A DNA stretch of 6,824 nucleotides from Actinomycetes bacterium (lineage in GTDB: Bacteria; Actinomycetota; Actinomycetes; Actinomycetales; Cellulomonadaceae), in the NCBI GenBank assembly GCA_023412515.1, contig JAEYNO010000225.1:1-6824 (forward strand), in the 5' to 3' direction. Positions 6,809 to 6,824 of the stretch are shown in pieces (position 1 is the first letter of the stretch; every line of letters begins with the position of its first letter). A program made the translations under genes and the position numbers. The notes beneath the pieces were generated by a model, which was not told the DNA's origin, ran no database searches, and saw nothing but the letters and a program-made list of their open reading frames with translations.

Positions 6809-6824
6809 GCGCGCGGCGAGCGCG
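6794..6824 (-). CDS. Possible C-terminal end of a gene running in from the right
   Basis: Read on the minus strand, the last 31 bases are open and end ALAARGLAD followed by TGA. Ala, Leu and Arg-rich helical endings like this are common, and the inverted repeat around the stop would suit a gene end. Only nine codons are visible, so no family can be named. In DNA this GC-rich, a nine-codon open stretch proves little. Confidence 0.3.
   Translation of the reverse strand, partial: ALAARGLAD

Overview
The window is very GC-rich. Codons end overwhelmingly in G or C, and long accidental open frames run on both strands. It contains almost all of a SUF-type iron-sulfur cluster assembly operon in the gene order sufB-sufD-Rieske ferredoxin-sufC-sufS-sufU-sufT. 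That order, the Gram-positive style of SufB and SufU, and a TAnnnT-type promoter element all point to a high-GC actinobacterium. A Cellulomonas-like member of Micrococcales is plausible, but genus cannot be fixed from this sequence.

Layout: 1-1017 is the 3' part of sufB (its start lies to the left). It is followed, with start/stop overlaps, by sufD (1017-2321) and a small Rieske [2Fe-2S] protein (2318-2650). After 20 bases comes sufC (2671-3435). A 138-base spacer (3436-3573) follows, rich in inverted repeats and without a recognisable promoter. Then come sufS (3574-4905), sufU (4902-5420) and the MIP18/DUF59 gene sufT (5417-5782), again joined by ATGA overlaps. A very long GC-rich hairpin (5781-5832) closes the operon. 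On the minus strand and converging on it is a membrane-anchored YpfJ-family neutral zinc metallopeptidase (5855-6727), probably leaderless. The last 31 bases may be the 3' end of another minus-strand gene.

How the genes work together: SufS takes sulfur from cysteine as a persulfide, and zinc-bound SufU accepts it. The SufB-SufD scaffold, driven by the SufC ATPase, builds the cluster. SufT is a maturation or transfer accessory factor, and the Rieske protein may supply electrons (inference). No sufA, sufE or regulator gene is visible. The metallopeptidase has no evident link to the pathway.

I do not see a new biological system here; this is a conserved housekeeping operon. The points most worth checking are the structured sufC-sufS spacer with a possible masked ribosome binding site, the co-translated Rieske gene, an apparent cysteine-bearing insertion in SufU, and the terminator hairpin that includes part of the sufT stop codon.
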